A DNA stretch of 64,000 nucleotides, taken from assembly GCF_028553745.1 (NCBI RefSeq), contig NZ_CP067129.1, positions 223,501 through 287,500 of the forward strand, written 5' to 3'. The position numbers were made by a program, and so were the translations under genes. This document shows positions 27,853 through 36,654 of this stretch, piece by piece (positions within the stretch are counted from its first letter, which is position 1; the number at the start of each line of letters is the position of its first letter). This DNA is from Paracoccus seriniphilus (GTDB lineage Bacteria > Pseudomonadota > Alphaproteobacteria > Rhodobacterales > Rhodobacteraceae). The notes under the pieces were generated by a model that did no database searches, was not told the origin of the DNA, and saw nothing but the letters and a program-made list of their open reading frames with translations.

Positions 27853-28159
27853 ATTTTCCTCCGGGGGAGCCTTGCGCCCTGATTAACGTGGTTTCGGCAT
27901 TGCCTCAATGTCGAAGACTTGGGCAGAGTTCTGCAAGCCGCAGGCAGCGCCGACCTGTCTGAAATCCGTCACATTACCGGCATGGCAAGAAAGTTTCCCG
28001 AGATTTCATGCGATTGACAGACCTGGGCCACCTTTTCGGCCTGTTCCGGGGTTTCGCGGGACTGTGGGGCATCTGCACAATTTCCGGAAAATATACGTCC
28101 CGCGCTTGGACTTGTTGCGCAAATCTGCCAAATCGAAGGCTGCATAAACATAAGAACCC
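27853..28159. other. divergent intergenic region maeB / cysD
   Basis: 307 bases with no convincing gene; an open frame at 27908-28147 has no coding character. It must hold the promoters of maeB and of cysD-cysNC. A perfect palindrome TTTCCGGAAA is at 28081-28090, followed by AATATACG, 79 bases before the cysD start. No known riboswitch fold was recognised. Confidence 0.5.
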
Positions 28160-29101
28160 ATGGCCATGTCATCTCAAACCGATACTGATCCCAGCATCAG
28201 CCAAGAAACGCTGACCCATCTGCAGCGCCTGGAAGCAGAGAGCATCCATATCATGCGGGAGGTTGTGGCAAATGCCGACAATCCCGTGATGCTGTACTCT
28301 GTCGGCAAGGATTCGGCATGCATGCTGCATCTTGCGAAAAAGGCATTTTACCCGGCGCCGCCGCCGTTCCCGTTGCTGCATGTCGATACGACCTGGAAGT
28401 TCCAGGCCATGTATGAGCTGCGCGACCGTGCCGCGGAAGAGGCCGGGATGAAGCTGCTGGTTCATCACAATCCCGAGGCCATGGAAAAGGGCATCAATCC
28501 CTTTGATCATGGCAGCCTGCATACCGACATGTGGAAGACCGACGGTCTGAAACAGGCGCTGACCAAATACAATTTTGACGTGGCCTTTGGCGGTGCGCGT
28601 CGGGACGAGGAGAAATCCCGTGCCAAGGAACGTATCTTCTCGTTCCGCTCGGCCAACCACCGCTGGGATCCGAAGAACCAGCGCCCGGAGCTGTGGCGCC
28701 TGTATAACACCCGCAAATCCAGGGGGGAATCGATCCGGGTCTTCCCGCTGTCGAACTGGACCGAACTGGATATCTGGCAATATATCCACCTTGAAGGCAT
28801 CGATATCGTGCCGCTGTATTTCTCGAAACCGCGCCCGGTGGTCGAGCGTGACGGCCTGCTGATCATGGTCGATGACGATCGCTTCCCGCTGCGTGAGGGC
28901 GAAGAGCCGCAGATGAAATCCGTTCGTTTCCGGACCCTGGGATGCTATCCCCTGACCGGCGCCGTGGAGTCCGAAGCCAGCACCCTGCCCGAAGTGATCC
29001 AGGAAATGCTGCTGACCACCACTTCGGAACGGCAGGGCCGCGCGATCGACCATGATCAATCCGCCTCGATGGAAAAGAAAAAGCAAGAGGGGTATTTCTG
29101 A
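28160..29101 (+). CDS. cysD: sulfate adenylyltransferase subunit 2
   Basis: 313-residue ATP-pyrophosphatase-fold subunit that, with CysN, makes adenosine 5'-phosphosulfate from ATP and sulfate. The PP-motif is [13 protein letters not shown] (residues 45-57). Further family blocks: [71 protein letters not shown] and [15 protein letters not shown]. Start ATG 28160, with a second in-frame ATG at 28166. Its stop overlaps cysNC by one base (TGATG). No assimilatory reductase gene is adjacent, so these genes may mainly feed sulfation as well as cysteine synthesis. Confidence 0.96.
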   Translation: MAMSSQTDTDPSISQETLTHLQRLEAESIHIMREVVANADNPVMLYSVGKDSACMLHLAKKAFYPAPPPFPLLHVDTTWKFQAMYELRDRAAEEAGMKLLVHHNPEAMEKGINPFDHGSLHTDMWKTDGLKQALTKYNFDVAFGGARRDEEKSRAKERIFSFRSANHRWDPKNQRPELWRLYNTRKSRGESIRVFPLSNWTELDIWQYIHLEGIDIVPLYFSKPRPVVERDGLLIMVDDDRFPLREGEEPQMKSVRFRTLGCYPLTGAVESEASTLPEVIQEMLLTTTSERQGRAIDHDQSASMEKKKQEGYF

Positions 29102-31029
29102 TGGACCAGGACGTGAAAGACCCCGTCTACGTCACCGACCAGCTGATCGCCGACGATATCGACGCCTATCTGCTGAAGCACCAGCACAAGACCATGCTGC
29201 GCTTCATCACCTGCGGTTCGGTCGATGATGGCAAATCCACGCTGATCGGGCGGCTGCTCTATGACAGCAAGATGATCTTCGAGGATCAGCTGGCCAGTCT
29301 GGAAAACGATTCGAAATCCCTGGGCACCCAGGGGCAGGAAATCGATTTCGCGCTGCTGGTCGACGGTCTGGCGGCCGAGCGTGAGCAGGGCATTACCATT
29401 GATGTCGCCTATCGCTTCTTTGCCACCGACAAGCGCAAGTTCATCGTCGCCGACACCCCGGGCCATGAACAATACACCCGGAACATGGTGACCGGTGCCT
29501 CGACCGCCGATCTGGCCGTGATCCTGATCGACGCCCGTCAGGGCGTGCTGACGCAGACGCGGCGGCACAGCTATCTGGTGAACCTGCTGGGCATCAAGAA
29601 TGTGGTGCTGGCCGTCAACAAGATGGACCTTGTCGATTATTCGGCCGAACGCTTCTATGAGATCGTGTCCGATTATTCGCATTTCGCCAAACAGATCGGC
29701 ATGGACAGCTTCCTGCCGATTCCGATTTCGGGCCTCAAGGGCGACAATATCGTCACACCCAGCGAGAACATGCCCTGGTACCAGGGGCCAACGTTGCTGG
29801 GCCATCTGGAAGAGGCGCCGGTCAGCGATACCGAAATGCAGGGGCATCCCTTCCGCATGGCGGTGCAATGGGTCAACCGTCCGAATCTGGACTTCCGTGG
29901 CTTTGCGGGCCAGATCGGTGCGGGTGTGATCCGGCCGGGCGATGCCATTCGCGTCCTGCCCTCGGGCAAGACAACGAAGGTCAAATCCATTGTCACCTTT
30001 GATGGCAACCTGGATCACGCCGTCGCCGGGCAATCCGTGACCCTGACCTTCGAGGATGAAATCGACTGTTCGCGCGGCGATGTGATCGTGCAGTCGGACC
30101 AGCCCTGCGAGGTTGCCGACCAGTTCGAGGCCACACTGGTCTGGATGGCCGAAGACGCCATGCTGCCGGGGCGCCCCTATACGCTCAAGATCGGCACGCA
30201 GACCGTCACCGCCACCGTGACCGAGCCCAAATACGAGGTGAACGTCAACACGATCGAACATGTCGCTTCAAAGACATTGGGTCTGAATGCGATCGGTGTG
30301 GTGAATATCTCGACCGACCGGGCAATTCCCTTCGAAGCCTATGAGCAGAACCCCGATCTGGGTGGGTTCATCCTGATCGACCGGATGACCAATGCCACGG
30401 TCGCGGCCGGGATGATCCATTTTGCGCTGCGCCGCAGCCAGAACATTCACTGGCAGGCCGTGGATGTGGACCGCGATGCGCATGCCGCGCTGAAGAACCA
30501 GAAACCCGCCGTGGTCTGGTTTACCGGCCTTTCGGGCTCGGGCAAGTCGACGATTGCCAATATCGTCGAGAAGAAGCTGCATGCTCTGGGCAAGCACACC
30601 TTCCTTCTGGATGGGGACAATGTGCGCCACGGGCTGAACCGCGATCTGGGCTTTACCGATGCCGACCGGGTGGAAAACATCCGCCGCGTGGGCGAAGTTG
30701 CGCGGCTGATGACCGATGCCGGGCTGATCGTTCTGACGGCCTTCATCTCGCCCTTCCGTTCGGAGCGGCGGATGGTCCGCGACCTGATGCCCGAGGGCGA
30801 GTTCATCGAGGTCCATGTCGATACCCCGCTTGAGGTCGCGGAAGCGCGCGACGTCAAGGGTCTGTACAAGAAGGCCCGCGCTGGCGAGTTGAAGAACTTC
30901 ACCGGCATCGACAGCCCCTATGAGGCGCCTGAATTGGCGGAACTGACCGTGAACACGGTGGAACTGTCGGCAGAAGAGGCGGCTGAACAGGTCGTGCAGT
31001 ATCTTCTGAGCGGCAGCGACCGCAGCTAA
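29101..31029 (+). CDS. cysN: bifunctional sulfate adenylyltransferase subunit 1 / APS kinase
   Basis: 642-residue CysN-CysC fusion (NodQ-like, cysNC). Residues 1-455 are the elongation-factor-like GTPase CysN: P-loop GSVDDGKST (39-47), [18 protein letters not shown], and the domain II/III barrel. Residues 465-642 are APS kinase: P-loop GLSGSGKST near 477, [50 protein letters not shown] and the lid [22 protein letters not shown]. The product PAPS is the sulfate donor for sulfotransferases. Two predicted sulfotransferase domains lie 9-14 kb downstream. A strong terminator follows. Confidence 0.96.
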   Translation: MDQDVKDPVYVTDQLIADDIDAYLLKHQHKTMLRFITCGSVDDGKSTLIGRLLYDSKMIFEDQLASLENDSKSLGTQGQEIDFALLVDGLAAEREQGITIDVAYRFFATDKRKFIVADTPGHEQYTRNMVTGASTADLAVILIDARQGVLTQTRRHSYLVNLLGIKNVVLAVNKMDLVDYSAERFYEIVSDYSHFAKQIGMDSFLPIPISGLKGDNIVTPSENMPWYQGPTLLGHLEEAPVSDTEMQGHPFRMAVQWVNRPNLDFRGFAGQIGAGVIRPGDAIRVLPSGKTTKVKSIVTFDGNLDHAVAGQSVTLTFEDEIDCSRGDVIVQSDQPCEVADQFEATLVWMAEDAMLPGRPYTLKIGTQTVTATVTEPKYEVNVNTIEHVASKTLGLNAIGVVNISTDRAIPFEAYEQNPDLGGFILIDRMTNATVAAGMIHFALRRSQNIHWQAVDVDRDAHAALKNQKPAVVWFTGLSGSGKSTIANIVEKKLHALGKHTFLLDGDNVRHGLNRDLGFTDADRVENIRRVGEVARLMTDAGLIVLTAFISPFRSERRMVRDLMPEGEFIEVHVDTPLEVAEARDVKGLYKKARAGELKNFTGIDSPYEAPELAELTVNTVELSAEEAAEQVVQYLLSGSDRS

Positions 31030-31056
31030 CAGGCCGATCCGGCCAAGCAAGCTTTG

Positions 31057-31099
31057 TCAGCGCATGAGGCCCCGGGCTTCATGCGCTGATTTCTTTTGC
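31057..31099 (+). terminator. terminator of cysD-cysNC
   Basis: TCAGCGCATGA (31057-31067) and TCATGCGCTGA (31079-31089) form an 11-bp stem with further GC pairs inside, followed by TTTCTTTT. It lies 28 bases after the stop. Confidence 0.88.
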
Positions 31100-31196
31100 G
31101 CCGCTGAATCCGGGCGGGATTTCCCGAGGCACACTTACCGGATCGTAACCTTTCCCGTCTAAGTCTGGATTCGTCAGGATCAGGCAAGGGTTCCAT

Positions 31197-31529
31197 ATGC
31201 AGTTCAACGTTACCGACACCGAGCCAGCACTGGTCATCTCGATCGGTGAGAACAGGATCGACGCTGCCATAGCGACAAGGTTCAAGGACAAGCTGCGCGA
31301 GGTTATCCTGCGTCATCACAAGCCGGTCGAAATGCATATGTCGGCGGTCGACTTCATGGATAGTTCGGGATTGGGGGCGATGATCGCCCTGCGCAAGGCC
31401 ATGCCTGCCGAGTTGCCGATGATCCTCGTCGGGCTGACCCCGAATGTCGAGCGGGTGTTCCGCCTGACAAGGATGGATTCTGTTTTCGATATTCGCACCG
31501 CCAACACGAATGAGGAGCAGAGGGAATGA
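31197..31529 (+). CDS. STAS-domain anti-sigma factor antagonist (RbaV-like)
   Basis: 110-residue single STAS domain, the SpoIIAA/RsbV type. The phosphorylatable serine lies in VDFMDSSGLGAMIALRKAM. The strand order (ALVISIGENRIDAAIATRFKDKLREVI ... VEMHMSAVDFMDSSG ... MILVGLTPNVERVFRLTRMDSVF) covers the fold. The stop overlaps the next gene as ATGA, so antagonist and kinase are made together. In Rhodobacter capsulatus the similar RbaV/RbaW pair affects gene-transfer-agent output and stationary-phase survival. Assignment to that system is inference. No sigma factor or phosphatase partner gene is nearby. Confidence 0.9.
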   Translation: MQFNVTDTEPALVISIGENRIDAAIATRFKDKLREVILRHHKPVEMHMSAVDFMDSSGLGAMIALRKAMPAELPMILVGLTPNVERVFRLTRMDSVFDIRTANTNEEQRE

Positions 31530-32038
31530 CTTCCGCAGGACGGCAGAAGGCCGGGCTGAGCGGGCATGCAATCGCGCGTGCCAGGCCAATGTTTCACCGG
31601 GTGCTTTCGGCGCGCCCCGATACGGTGCGCCGCACCCTGACGGATATTCGCAGTCGTTTTCGCAGCGAGATCGGTGAAGACACCATGGGCCGGCTGGAAC
31701 TGGTTCTGGCCGAGGTGATGAACAATGTCGCCGAACATGCCGTCAGAATATCCCAGAACGGTACGCCGGGGCAGGTGCCGCTGATCCATCTCAGCGTCGT
31801 CATGCAGGACAGTGGCCTGTCCTGTGCCATTTCCGATGACGGCGTGACATTGCCGGATGAATGCCTGCGCCCGCGTGGCCTGCCCTTGATAGATGGGGCG
31901 GAACTTCCGGAAGGAGGTTTCGGCTGGTATCTGATTCAGGATCTGACCCAGGCGCTGTGCTATTACCGTGAAGAACAGCGCAATTTCCTGGCCTTCAGCA
32001 TTCCCTTTGACGACAGCGGAAAGGAAGCTTCGACCTGA
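31526..32038 (+). CDS. HATPase anti-sigma/serine kinase (RbaW/RsbW-like)
   Basis: 170 residues with a GHKL-type ATPase domain of the HATPase_c_2 group. The N-box is LELVLAEVMNNVAEHAV (Glu and Asn pair), the G1 region is ISDDGVTLPDE, and the final box is GGFGWYLIQDLTQALCYYREEQRNFLAFSIPF. There is no HisKA part, as expected of a serine kinase that phosphorylates a STAS protein and binds its target sigma factor. Start set by the ATGA overlap with the STAS gene. The stop codon lies inside a short GACCT repeat. It converges on hspQ. Confidence 0.87.
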   Translation: MTSAGRQKAGLSGHAIARARPMFHRVLSARPDTVRRTLTDIRSRFRSEIGEDTMGRLELVLAEVMNNVAEHAVRISQNGTPGQVPLIHLSVVMQDSGLSCAISDDGVTLPDECLRPRGLPLIDGAELPEGGFGWYLIQDLTQALCYYREEQRNFLAFSIPFDDSGKEAST

Positions 32039-32050
32039 CCTGACCTGACC
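32032..32050. repeat. GACCT pentamer repeat at the stop codon of the kinase gene
   Basis: 3.8 copies of GACCT run from 32032 to 32050. The TGA stop of the kinase gene is 32036-32038, inside the repeat. The same unit occurs at another gene's stop codon at 37921-37949. Confidence 0.7.
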
Positions 32051-32059
32051 GTTGCAGGA

Positions 32060-32392
32060 TCAGTTCAGATGTCCGACCAGAGGATAACGACCTTCTTCGA
32101 AATCGCCAAACATGTCCAGAACGTCAGGATGTTCCAGCGGTTCCCCCGAGGCATCGGGAACCAGGTTCTGCTCGGAAACATAGGCAACATAATATGTCGC
32201 CTCGGTTTCGGCATAAAGATGGTAGAAGGGCTGATCCTTTTCCGGACGAACGTCTTCGGGGATCGATTCGTACCATTCCTGAGTGTTGGCAAATTCAGGA
32301 TCGACATCAAAGATCACCCCCCGGAACGGACGATTCCGGTGGCGTACAACCTGACCCAGGCTGTATTTCGCAACGCGATTATGTGTTTGCAT
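32060..32392 (-). CDS. hspQ: heat-shock protein HspQ
   Basis: 110-residue HspQ/YccV family protein, known in E. coli as a small heat-induced protein that enhances Lon activity on some substrates. Family blocks: AKYSLGQVVRHRNRPFRGVIFDVDPEFANTQEWYESIPEDVRPEKDQPFYHLYAETEATYYVAYVSEQNLVPD and a C-terminal HPDVLDMFGDFEEGRYPL. The length is typical. ATG 32392 has GAGG nine bases upstream; the in-frame start at 32407 lacks a site. Convergent with the kinase gene 21 bases away. Confidence 0.93.
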   Translation of the reverse strand: MQTHNRVAKYSLGQVVRHRNRPFRGVIFDVDPEFANTQEWYESIPEDVRPEKDQPFYHLYAETEATYYVAYVSEQNLVPDASGEPLEHPDVLDMFGDFEEGRYPLVGHLN

Positions 32393-32520
32393 CTGCGACA
32401 ACCTCACTCCTCGGTCCGGTTTGACGCCGGACTGCCGGGCTTTTTAGCGCCGAAAGACGATTCTGTCTACCAAAGCACAAGAATTTGTCTGTTTTTCAAG
32501 CCGACTTCTGTCGCCCCCGG

Positions 32521-32988
32521 TCAAGGCTGCCCGGGCGCAGGGGGCGCTGCATTGAACAGCGGAACAGTGGCAATGGCCATCTTGGCCGAGCCTTCGGTGA
32601 CCTCATTGGCATGGGCCAGATAGATCAGGACCTGGTTCTTCTCGTCCAGAACCCGTTTCACCCGCAGCGATTTGAAGATCAGGGACCGGCTTTCGCTGAA
32701 GACATTTTCTCCATCGGGTGCCCGTGAAATGTCATCGATGTCGATCGGTCCCGTCTGTGCGCATTCGATGGCACTGTTGGAGGGATCCTCGAACCAGTTA
32801 CCCTTGCTCAACCTGTCGATGACCGAGCGTTTGAAATAGGCAAGATGGCAGGTGACACCACCGACAGCAGTGTCTTCGAAGGATTCGATGATGATGTCGT
32901 TGCCGACCCAGTCGACGCCAATTTCCCCCACCGTCTCGGCAAAGGCGCCAAACGGCATCACGGAAAGAAAGAGCAGTAGCTTGCGCAT
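32521..32988 (-). CDS. creA: CreA-family periplasmic protein
   Basis: 155-residue protein of the CreA family with signal peptide MRKLLLFLSVMPFGAFA. Family blocks are IGVDWVGNDIIIESFEDTAVGGVTCHLAYFKRS, NPSNSAIECAQTGPI-like EDPSNSAIECAQTGPIDI and ENVFSESRSLIFKSLRVKRVLDEKNQVLIYLAHANEVTEGSAKMAIATVPLF. Two Cys residues in the mature protein could pair. The function is unknown in any organism as far as I know, although the gene sits with creBCD in E. coli. The start lies 1 base past the phosphatase stop (32990), so the two genes form one transcript. Confidence 0.9.
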   Translation of the reverse strand: MRKLLLFLSVMPFGAFAETVGEIGVDWVGNDIIIESFEDTAVGGVTCHLAYFKRSVIDRLSKGNWFEDPSNSAIECAQTGPIDIDDISRAPDGENVFSESRSLIFKSLRVKRVLDEKNQVLIYLAHANEVTEGSAKMAIATVPLFNAAPPAPGQP

Positions 32989-32989
32989 C

Positions 32990-33718
32990 TCAGGCCCCGG
33001 GTGGTGTCAGCGGCTCTCGCCCCTCATCCGTCACAAGATGCACCCCTTCGGGTTCGATCACAACCACACAAAGTGGCCGTCCATAGGCAGCCCCACCATC
33101 GATGTTCAGGCGATTGCCGTAATGTGTCGCGGTATCGATCGCCGTATGGCCGTGAACGACCAGCGGCCCGTAATCCACATTGCTCTCCAGGAATCCCTTG
33201 CGGATCCAGACCAGGTCATCCTCGGCCTGATCATGCAGGTCGACGCCAGGGCGGATACCGGCATGCACGACCAAGGCCAGCGGATGCAGATACCACAATG
33301 GCAGGGTCGCCAGAAATTTCGCGTGACTGTCCGGTACGGCCTTGCGTGCCTGTGCAAGAATTTCGTCGCGCGGCAGCGTCGGATCGACACCATAGGATTC
33401 CAGGGTGGCGGCCGCACCCAACCCCTGATGCTCGATCCAATGCCGCCTCGAACTCAGTCCGGGGTCGATCCAGTCTGGGTCTGAAAGGAACTTGGCCAGG
33501 AAACGGTCGTGGTTTCCGCGGGTGACGACCCAGGGACGCCCCTCGGCCTGTCCTGACATCAGGTAGTCAACCACACCGCGCGAATCCGGACCGCGATCAA
33601 TCAGATCTCCGACATGGGCAATGACGGCCTCTTCGCCACCATCCCGCAGGATCCGCTCATGCGCGGCCTTCAACAGATCTAGCTGTCCGTGAACATCACC
33701 GATCGCATATAGCCGCAT
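32990..33718 (-). CDS. PPP-family metallophosphoesterase (Ser/Thr phosphatase-like)
   Basis: 242-residue metallophosphoesterase with all PPP motifs: MRLYAIGDVHGQLDLL (GDVHG, residues 7-11), HVGDLIDRGPDSRGVV, TRGNHDRFL, then LVVHAGIRPG and VVHGHTAID. The family covers protein phosphatases and ApaH-like diadenosine tetraphosphatases; the IDRGPDSRGVV and GHT patterns fit either. The start at 33718 is chosen because AAGG lies six bases upstream and the motif begins there. Its ribosome binding site is paired in a 10-bp inverted repeat (separate entry). It is downstream of serA and upstream of creA on the same strand. Confidence 0.9.
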   Translation of the reverse strand: MRLYAIGDVHGQLDLLKAAHERILRDGGEEAVIAHVGDLIDRGPDSRGVVDYLMSGQAEGRPWVVTRGNHDRFLAKFLSDPDWIDPGLSSRRHWIEHQGLGAAATLESYGVDPTLPRDEILAQARKAVPDSHAKFLATLPLWYLHPLALVVHAGIRPGVDLHDQAEDDLVWIRKGFLESNVDYGPLVVHGHTAIDTATHYGNRLNIDGGAAYGRPLCVVVIEPEGVHLVTDEGREPLTPPGA

Positions 33719-33720
33719 GA

Positions 33721-33781
33721 GCTGCCTTTCCATGTCTTGCCTGACCCGGGCGGGGCAGAGGCGCGCCACCTGAAAGGCAGC
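33721..33781 (-). promoter_or_regulatory. inverted repeat pairing with the phosphatase ribosome binding site
   Basis: GCTGCCTTTC (33721-33730) and GAAAGGCAGC (33772-33781) are exact complements, 41 bases apart. On the minus strand the copy nearest the gene contains the AAGG used by the phosphatase start and ends 3 bases before the ATG. An imperfect inner hairpin (CTGACCCG/CGGGGCAG) fills the loop. It lies directly after the serA stop, so it could also be a terminator or coupling element. Confidence 0.5.
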
Positions 33782-33794
33782 GCGCGAATTGAGC

Positions 33795-35384
33795 TTAAAG
33801 CTCGAACTGCAGGCGACGGGCTTGCAGGAATTTTCCCGTGCTGCGCAGGGCGTCCAGAGCCTCGTCGCTGATGGCTTCGTCCAGGTAAAGGATGGCAATC
33901 GCGTCGTCGCCCGTTGCCGAACGGCCAAGGGTAAAGTTCGCGATGTTCACGCCCAGATCGCCAAGCGTTGCGCCAAGCGCCCCGATGACGCCGGGAACAT
34001 CCTTGTTGCGCGTGTACAGCATGTGCTCGCCAATCTCGGCGTCCACATTGATGCCGCGAATCTGGATGAATCGGGGTTTGCCATCGCTGAAGACGGTGCC
34101 GCCGATGGAACGTTCGCGCTTCTCGGTGACCACGGTCAGCTTGATATAGCCCTCATAGACACCCCCCTTGTCCTGGGTGGTGGTCGCAACCTGAACGCCG
34201 CGCTCTTTCGCCATGACAGGGGCGGACACCATGTTCACATCGGGATTGGTCGCCTTCATCACGCCGGCAATCACCGAGGCATTCAGCGCGTTCAGGTTCA
34301 TTGTCGAGGCAACGCCATCATACAGGATGTTGATGGCCTTGATCGGCTCGTCGGTCATCTGCCCGACAAATGCACCCAGATATCCGGCCAGCTTGATCCA
34401 CGGGCCCATGACAGCGGCTTCCTCGGCCGTGACCGAAGGCATGTTCAGCGCGTTCTGCACGGCACCGGTCAGCAGGTAGTCCGACATCTGTTCTGCCACC
34501 TGCAGCGCCACGTTTTCCTGCGCTTCGGTTGTCGATGCCCCCAGATGCGGCGTCACGACAACATTGGGCAGGTTGAACAGCGGGCTGTCCGTGGCGGGCT
34601 CGACGGCGAACACGTCAAAGGCGGCACCGGCAACGCGGCCTTCCTTCAGTGCCTCGGCCAGGGCTTCCTCGTCAACCAGACCGCCACGGGCACAATTGAT
34701 GATGCGAACGCCCTTTTTCAGCTTGGCGATATTCTCGCGCGACAGGATGTTCTTGGTCTTCTCGGTCAGCGGCACATGGAAGGTGATGAAATCAGCCTTG
34801 GCCAACAGATCGTCCAGCTCGACCTTGGTTACGCCCATTTCCTTGGCGCGCTCTTCCGACAGGAAGGGATCATAGGCCAGAACCTTCATGTGCAGGCCCA
34901 GGGCGCGGTCGATTACGATGCTGCCGATATTGCCTGCGCCGATCACGCCGAGCGTCTTGTTGAACAGTTCGACACCCATGAAGCGGCTTTTTTCCCACTT
35001 CCCGGCATGGGTGCTGGCGCTGGCTTCGGGCAGTTGTCGCGCAACGGCAAACATCATCGCAATCGCATGCTCGGCCGTCGTGATCGAGTTCCCGAAAGGC
35101 GTGTTCATCACGATCACACCTTTCTTCGAGGCAGCCGGAATGTCGACATTGTCCACGCCGATTCCCGCGCGTCCCACGACCTTTAGATTGGTCGCGCTTT
35201 CCAGCAGCTTCTCGGTCACCTTGGTGGCCGAGCGAATGGCCAGACCATCATATTGCCCGATGACCTCGGCCAGCTTTTCCTTGTCCTTGCCCAGATCGGG
35301 CATGTAATCGACCTCGACACCGCGATCGCGGAAAATCTGGACGGCGGTTTCCGACAGTTTGTCTGATACAAGTACCTTCGGCAT
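33795..35384 (-). CDS. serA: D-3-phosphoglycerate dehydrogenase
   Basis: 529-residue enzyme of the first serine step, oxidising 3-phosphoglycerate with NAD+. Long (type I) form: catalytic and NAD domains (VVGRAGIGVDNVDIPAASKKGVIVMNTPFGNSITTAEHAIAMMFAVARQ, LGVIGAGNIGSIVIDRALGLHMKVLAYDP, GVRIINCARGGLVDEEALAEAL, VTPHLGASTTEAQENVALQVAEQMSDYL), then an intervening (ASB) domain, then a C-terminal ACT domain (HMLYTRNKDVPGVIGALGATLGDLGVNIANFTLGR). The start at 35384 (MPKVLVSD) fits the family. Downstream of serC, separated by a GC-rich palindrome. Confidence 0.97.
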   Translation of the reverse strand: MPKVLVSDKLSETAVQIFRDRGVEVDYMPDLGKDKEKLAEVIGQYDGLAIRSATKVTEKLLESATNLKVVGRAGIGVDNVDIPAASKKGVIVMNTPFGNSITTAEHAIAMMFAVARQLPEASASTHAGKWEKSRFMGVELFNKTLGVIGAGNIGSIVIDRALGLHMKVLAYDPFLSEERAKEMGVTKVELDDLLAKADFITFHVPLTEKTKNILSRENIAKLKKGVRIINCARGGLVDEEALAEALKEGRVAGAAFDVFAVEPATDSPLFNLPNVVVTPHLGASTTEAQENVALQVAEQMSDYLLTGAVQNALNMPSVTAEEAAVMGPWIKLAGYLGAFVGQMTDEPIKAINILYDGVASTMNLNALNASVIAGVMKATNPDVNMVSAPVMAKERGVQVATTTQDKGGVYEGYIKLTVVTEKRERSIGGTVFSDGKPRFIQIRGINVDAEIGEHMLYTRNKDVPGVIGALGATLGDLGVNIANFTLGRSATGDDAIAILYLDEAISDEALDALRSTGKFLQARRLQFEL

Positions 35385-35451
35385 TTGATTTTTCCTTGTG
35401 ACAGCATCCGGGCCAGGCCTCGCGGATGCGTGTTTCATCTTCTTCTTCGCA

Positions 35452-35487
35452 GAAATACCCCGGGGGTCCGGGGGCTGGCCCCCGGAC
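35452..35487 (-). repeat. Rhodobacteraceae-type GC palindrome between serC and serA
   Basis: GTCCGGGGGC (35466-35475) and GCCCCCGGAC (35478-35487) pair fully apart from the loop bases. On the minus strand this is followed by CCCCCGGGGTATTTCTGCGAAGAAG, given here in two parts: CCCCCGGGGTATTT then CTGCGAAGAAG. From memory, this palindrome followed by CCCCCGG-GTATTT-GAAGAA is a widespread intergenic element in Rhodobacter, Paracoccus and relatives, often at gene ends. It begins 16 bases after the serC stop and may act as a partial terminator before serA. Confidence 0.65.
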
Positions 35488-35502
35488 GCAGCCGGATCAC
35501 AT

Positions 35503-36648
35503 TCACTGTGCCGAGAGTTCCGCACGATAGGCGTATTCGATCCAGGGCATCAAAGCCGTGACATCGCTGGCTTCTACGGTCGAACCGCACCAGATCCGCA
35601 AACCTGCGGGGGCGTCGCGATAGGCGCCGGCGTCCAATGCCACGCCTTCCTTTTCCAGCCGTTTGGCAACGGCCTTTGCAAAGGCTGCGCCGTCCTTGAT
35701 GGCCGGATCGGTGAATTTCAGGCAGACACTGGTGGTCGAGGCCGTTGCCGGATCTTCGGCCAGATCCGCGATCCAGTCCTTGTCGGCAATAAAGTCGCGC
35801 ACGGCCTTGGCATTGGCATCGGCACGCGCGATCAGCCCTTGCAGACCGCCAATGCCCTGCGCCCATTTCAGGGCGGCCAGATAGTCTTCGACAGCCAGCA
35901 TCGAGGGGGTATTGATCGTCTCGCCCCGGAAAATGCCCTCGTTCAACTTGCCGCCCTTGGTCATGCGAAAGATCTTGGGCAGCGGGCGGTCGGGGGTATA
36001 GTTTTCCAGGCGGGCAACCGCGCGCGGCGACAGGATCAGCATGCCATGCGCAGCTTCACCGCCCAGCACCTTTTGCCAGCTGAAGGTAACCACATCCAGC
36101 TTGTCAAAAGGCAGTTCCATGGCGAATGCGGCGCTGGTTGCGTCACAGATGGTCAGGCCTTCGCGGTCGGCGGGGATTGCGTCGCCATTGGGAACGCGGA
36201 CGCCGCTGGTCGTGCCGTTCCAGGTGAACACCACGTCCTTGTTGAAATCGACGTCGTTGAAGTCAACGATCTGGCCGTAATCGGCCTTGCGCACGGTGGC
36301 GTCCAGCTTCAGCTGTTTGACCGCGTCGGTGACCCAGCCTTCGCCAAAGCTTTCCCAGGCCAGCATCTCAACCGGGCGCTCACCCAGCATCGACCACATC
36401 GCCATTTCGACGGCACCGGTGTCGGATGCGGGCACGATGCCGATACGATAGTCTGCGGGAACGCCCAGCACTTCGCGAGTCAGGTCGATGGCTTCGGCCA
36501 GTTTGGCCTTGCCAACCGCTGCACGATGCGAACGGCCCAGGGGCGCGTCAGCCAGCAGATTCAGATTGTAACCGGGGAATTTGGCACAAGGGCCCGAGGA
36601 AAAACGCGGATTGGCCGGCCGCGTGGCCGGGATCTTCGGATCAGTCAT
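35503..36648 (-). CDS. serC: phosphoserine aminotransferase
   Basis: 381-residue PLP enzyme making 3-phosphoserine from 3-phosphohydroxypyruvate and glutamate. Family blocks: [116 protein letters not shown] with the PLP Lys in SWQK, and GEINTPSML-like [16 protein letters not shown]. This is the alphaproteobacterial SerC subtype, rather longer than E. coli SerC. First gene of serC-serA, behind a structured leader RNA. Confidence 0.96.
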   Translation of the reverse strand: MTDPKIPATRPANPRFSSGPCAKFPGYNLNLLADAPLGRSHRAAVGKAKLAEAIDLTREVLGVPADYRIGIVPASDTGAVEMAMWSMLGERPVEMLAWESFGEGWVTDAVKQLKLDATVRKADYGQIVDFNDVDFNKDVVFTWNGTTSGVRVPNGDAIPADREGLTICDATSAAFAMELPFDKLDVVTFSWQKVLGGEAAHGMLILSPRAVARLENYTPDRPLPKIFRMTKGGKLNEGIFRGETINTPSMLAVEDYLAALKWAQGIGGLQGLIARADANAKAVRDFIADKDWIADLAEDPATASTTSVCLKFTDPAIKDGAAFAKAVAKRLEKEGVALDAGAYRDAPAGLRIWCGSTVEASDVTALMPWIEYAYRAELSAQ

Positions 36649-36654
36649 TTTGAC

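Noticed and set aside
28081..28090. TTTCCGGAAA palindrome before cysD as a sulfur-regulator site
   Set aside because: Ten-base palindromes occur by chance in a window of this size and I recall no matching regulator motif. It is kept only as a note in the intergenic entry.
27908..28147. 79-codon open frame between maeB and cysD
   Set aside because: No ribosome binding site, odd composition and no recognisable fold. The region must hold two divergent promoters.
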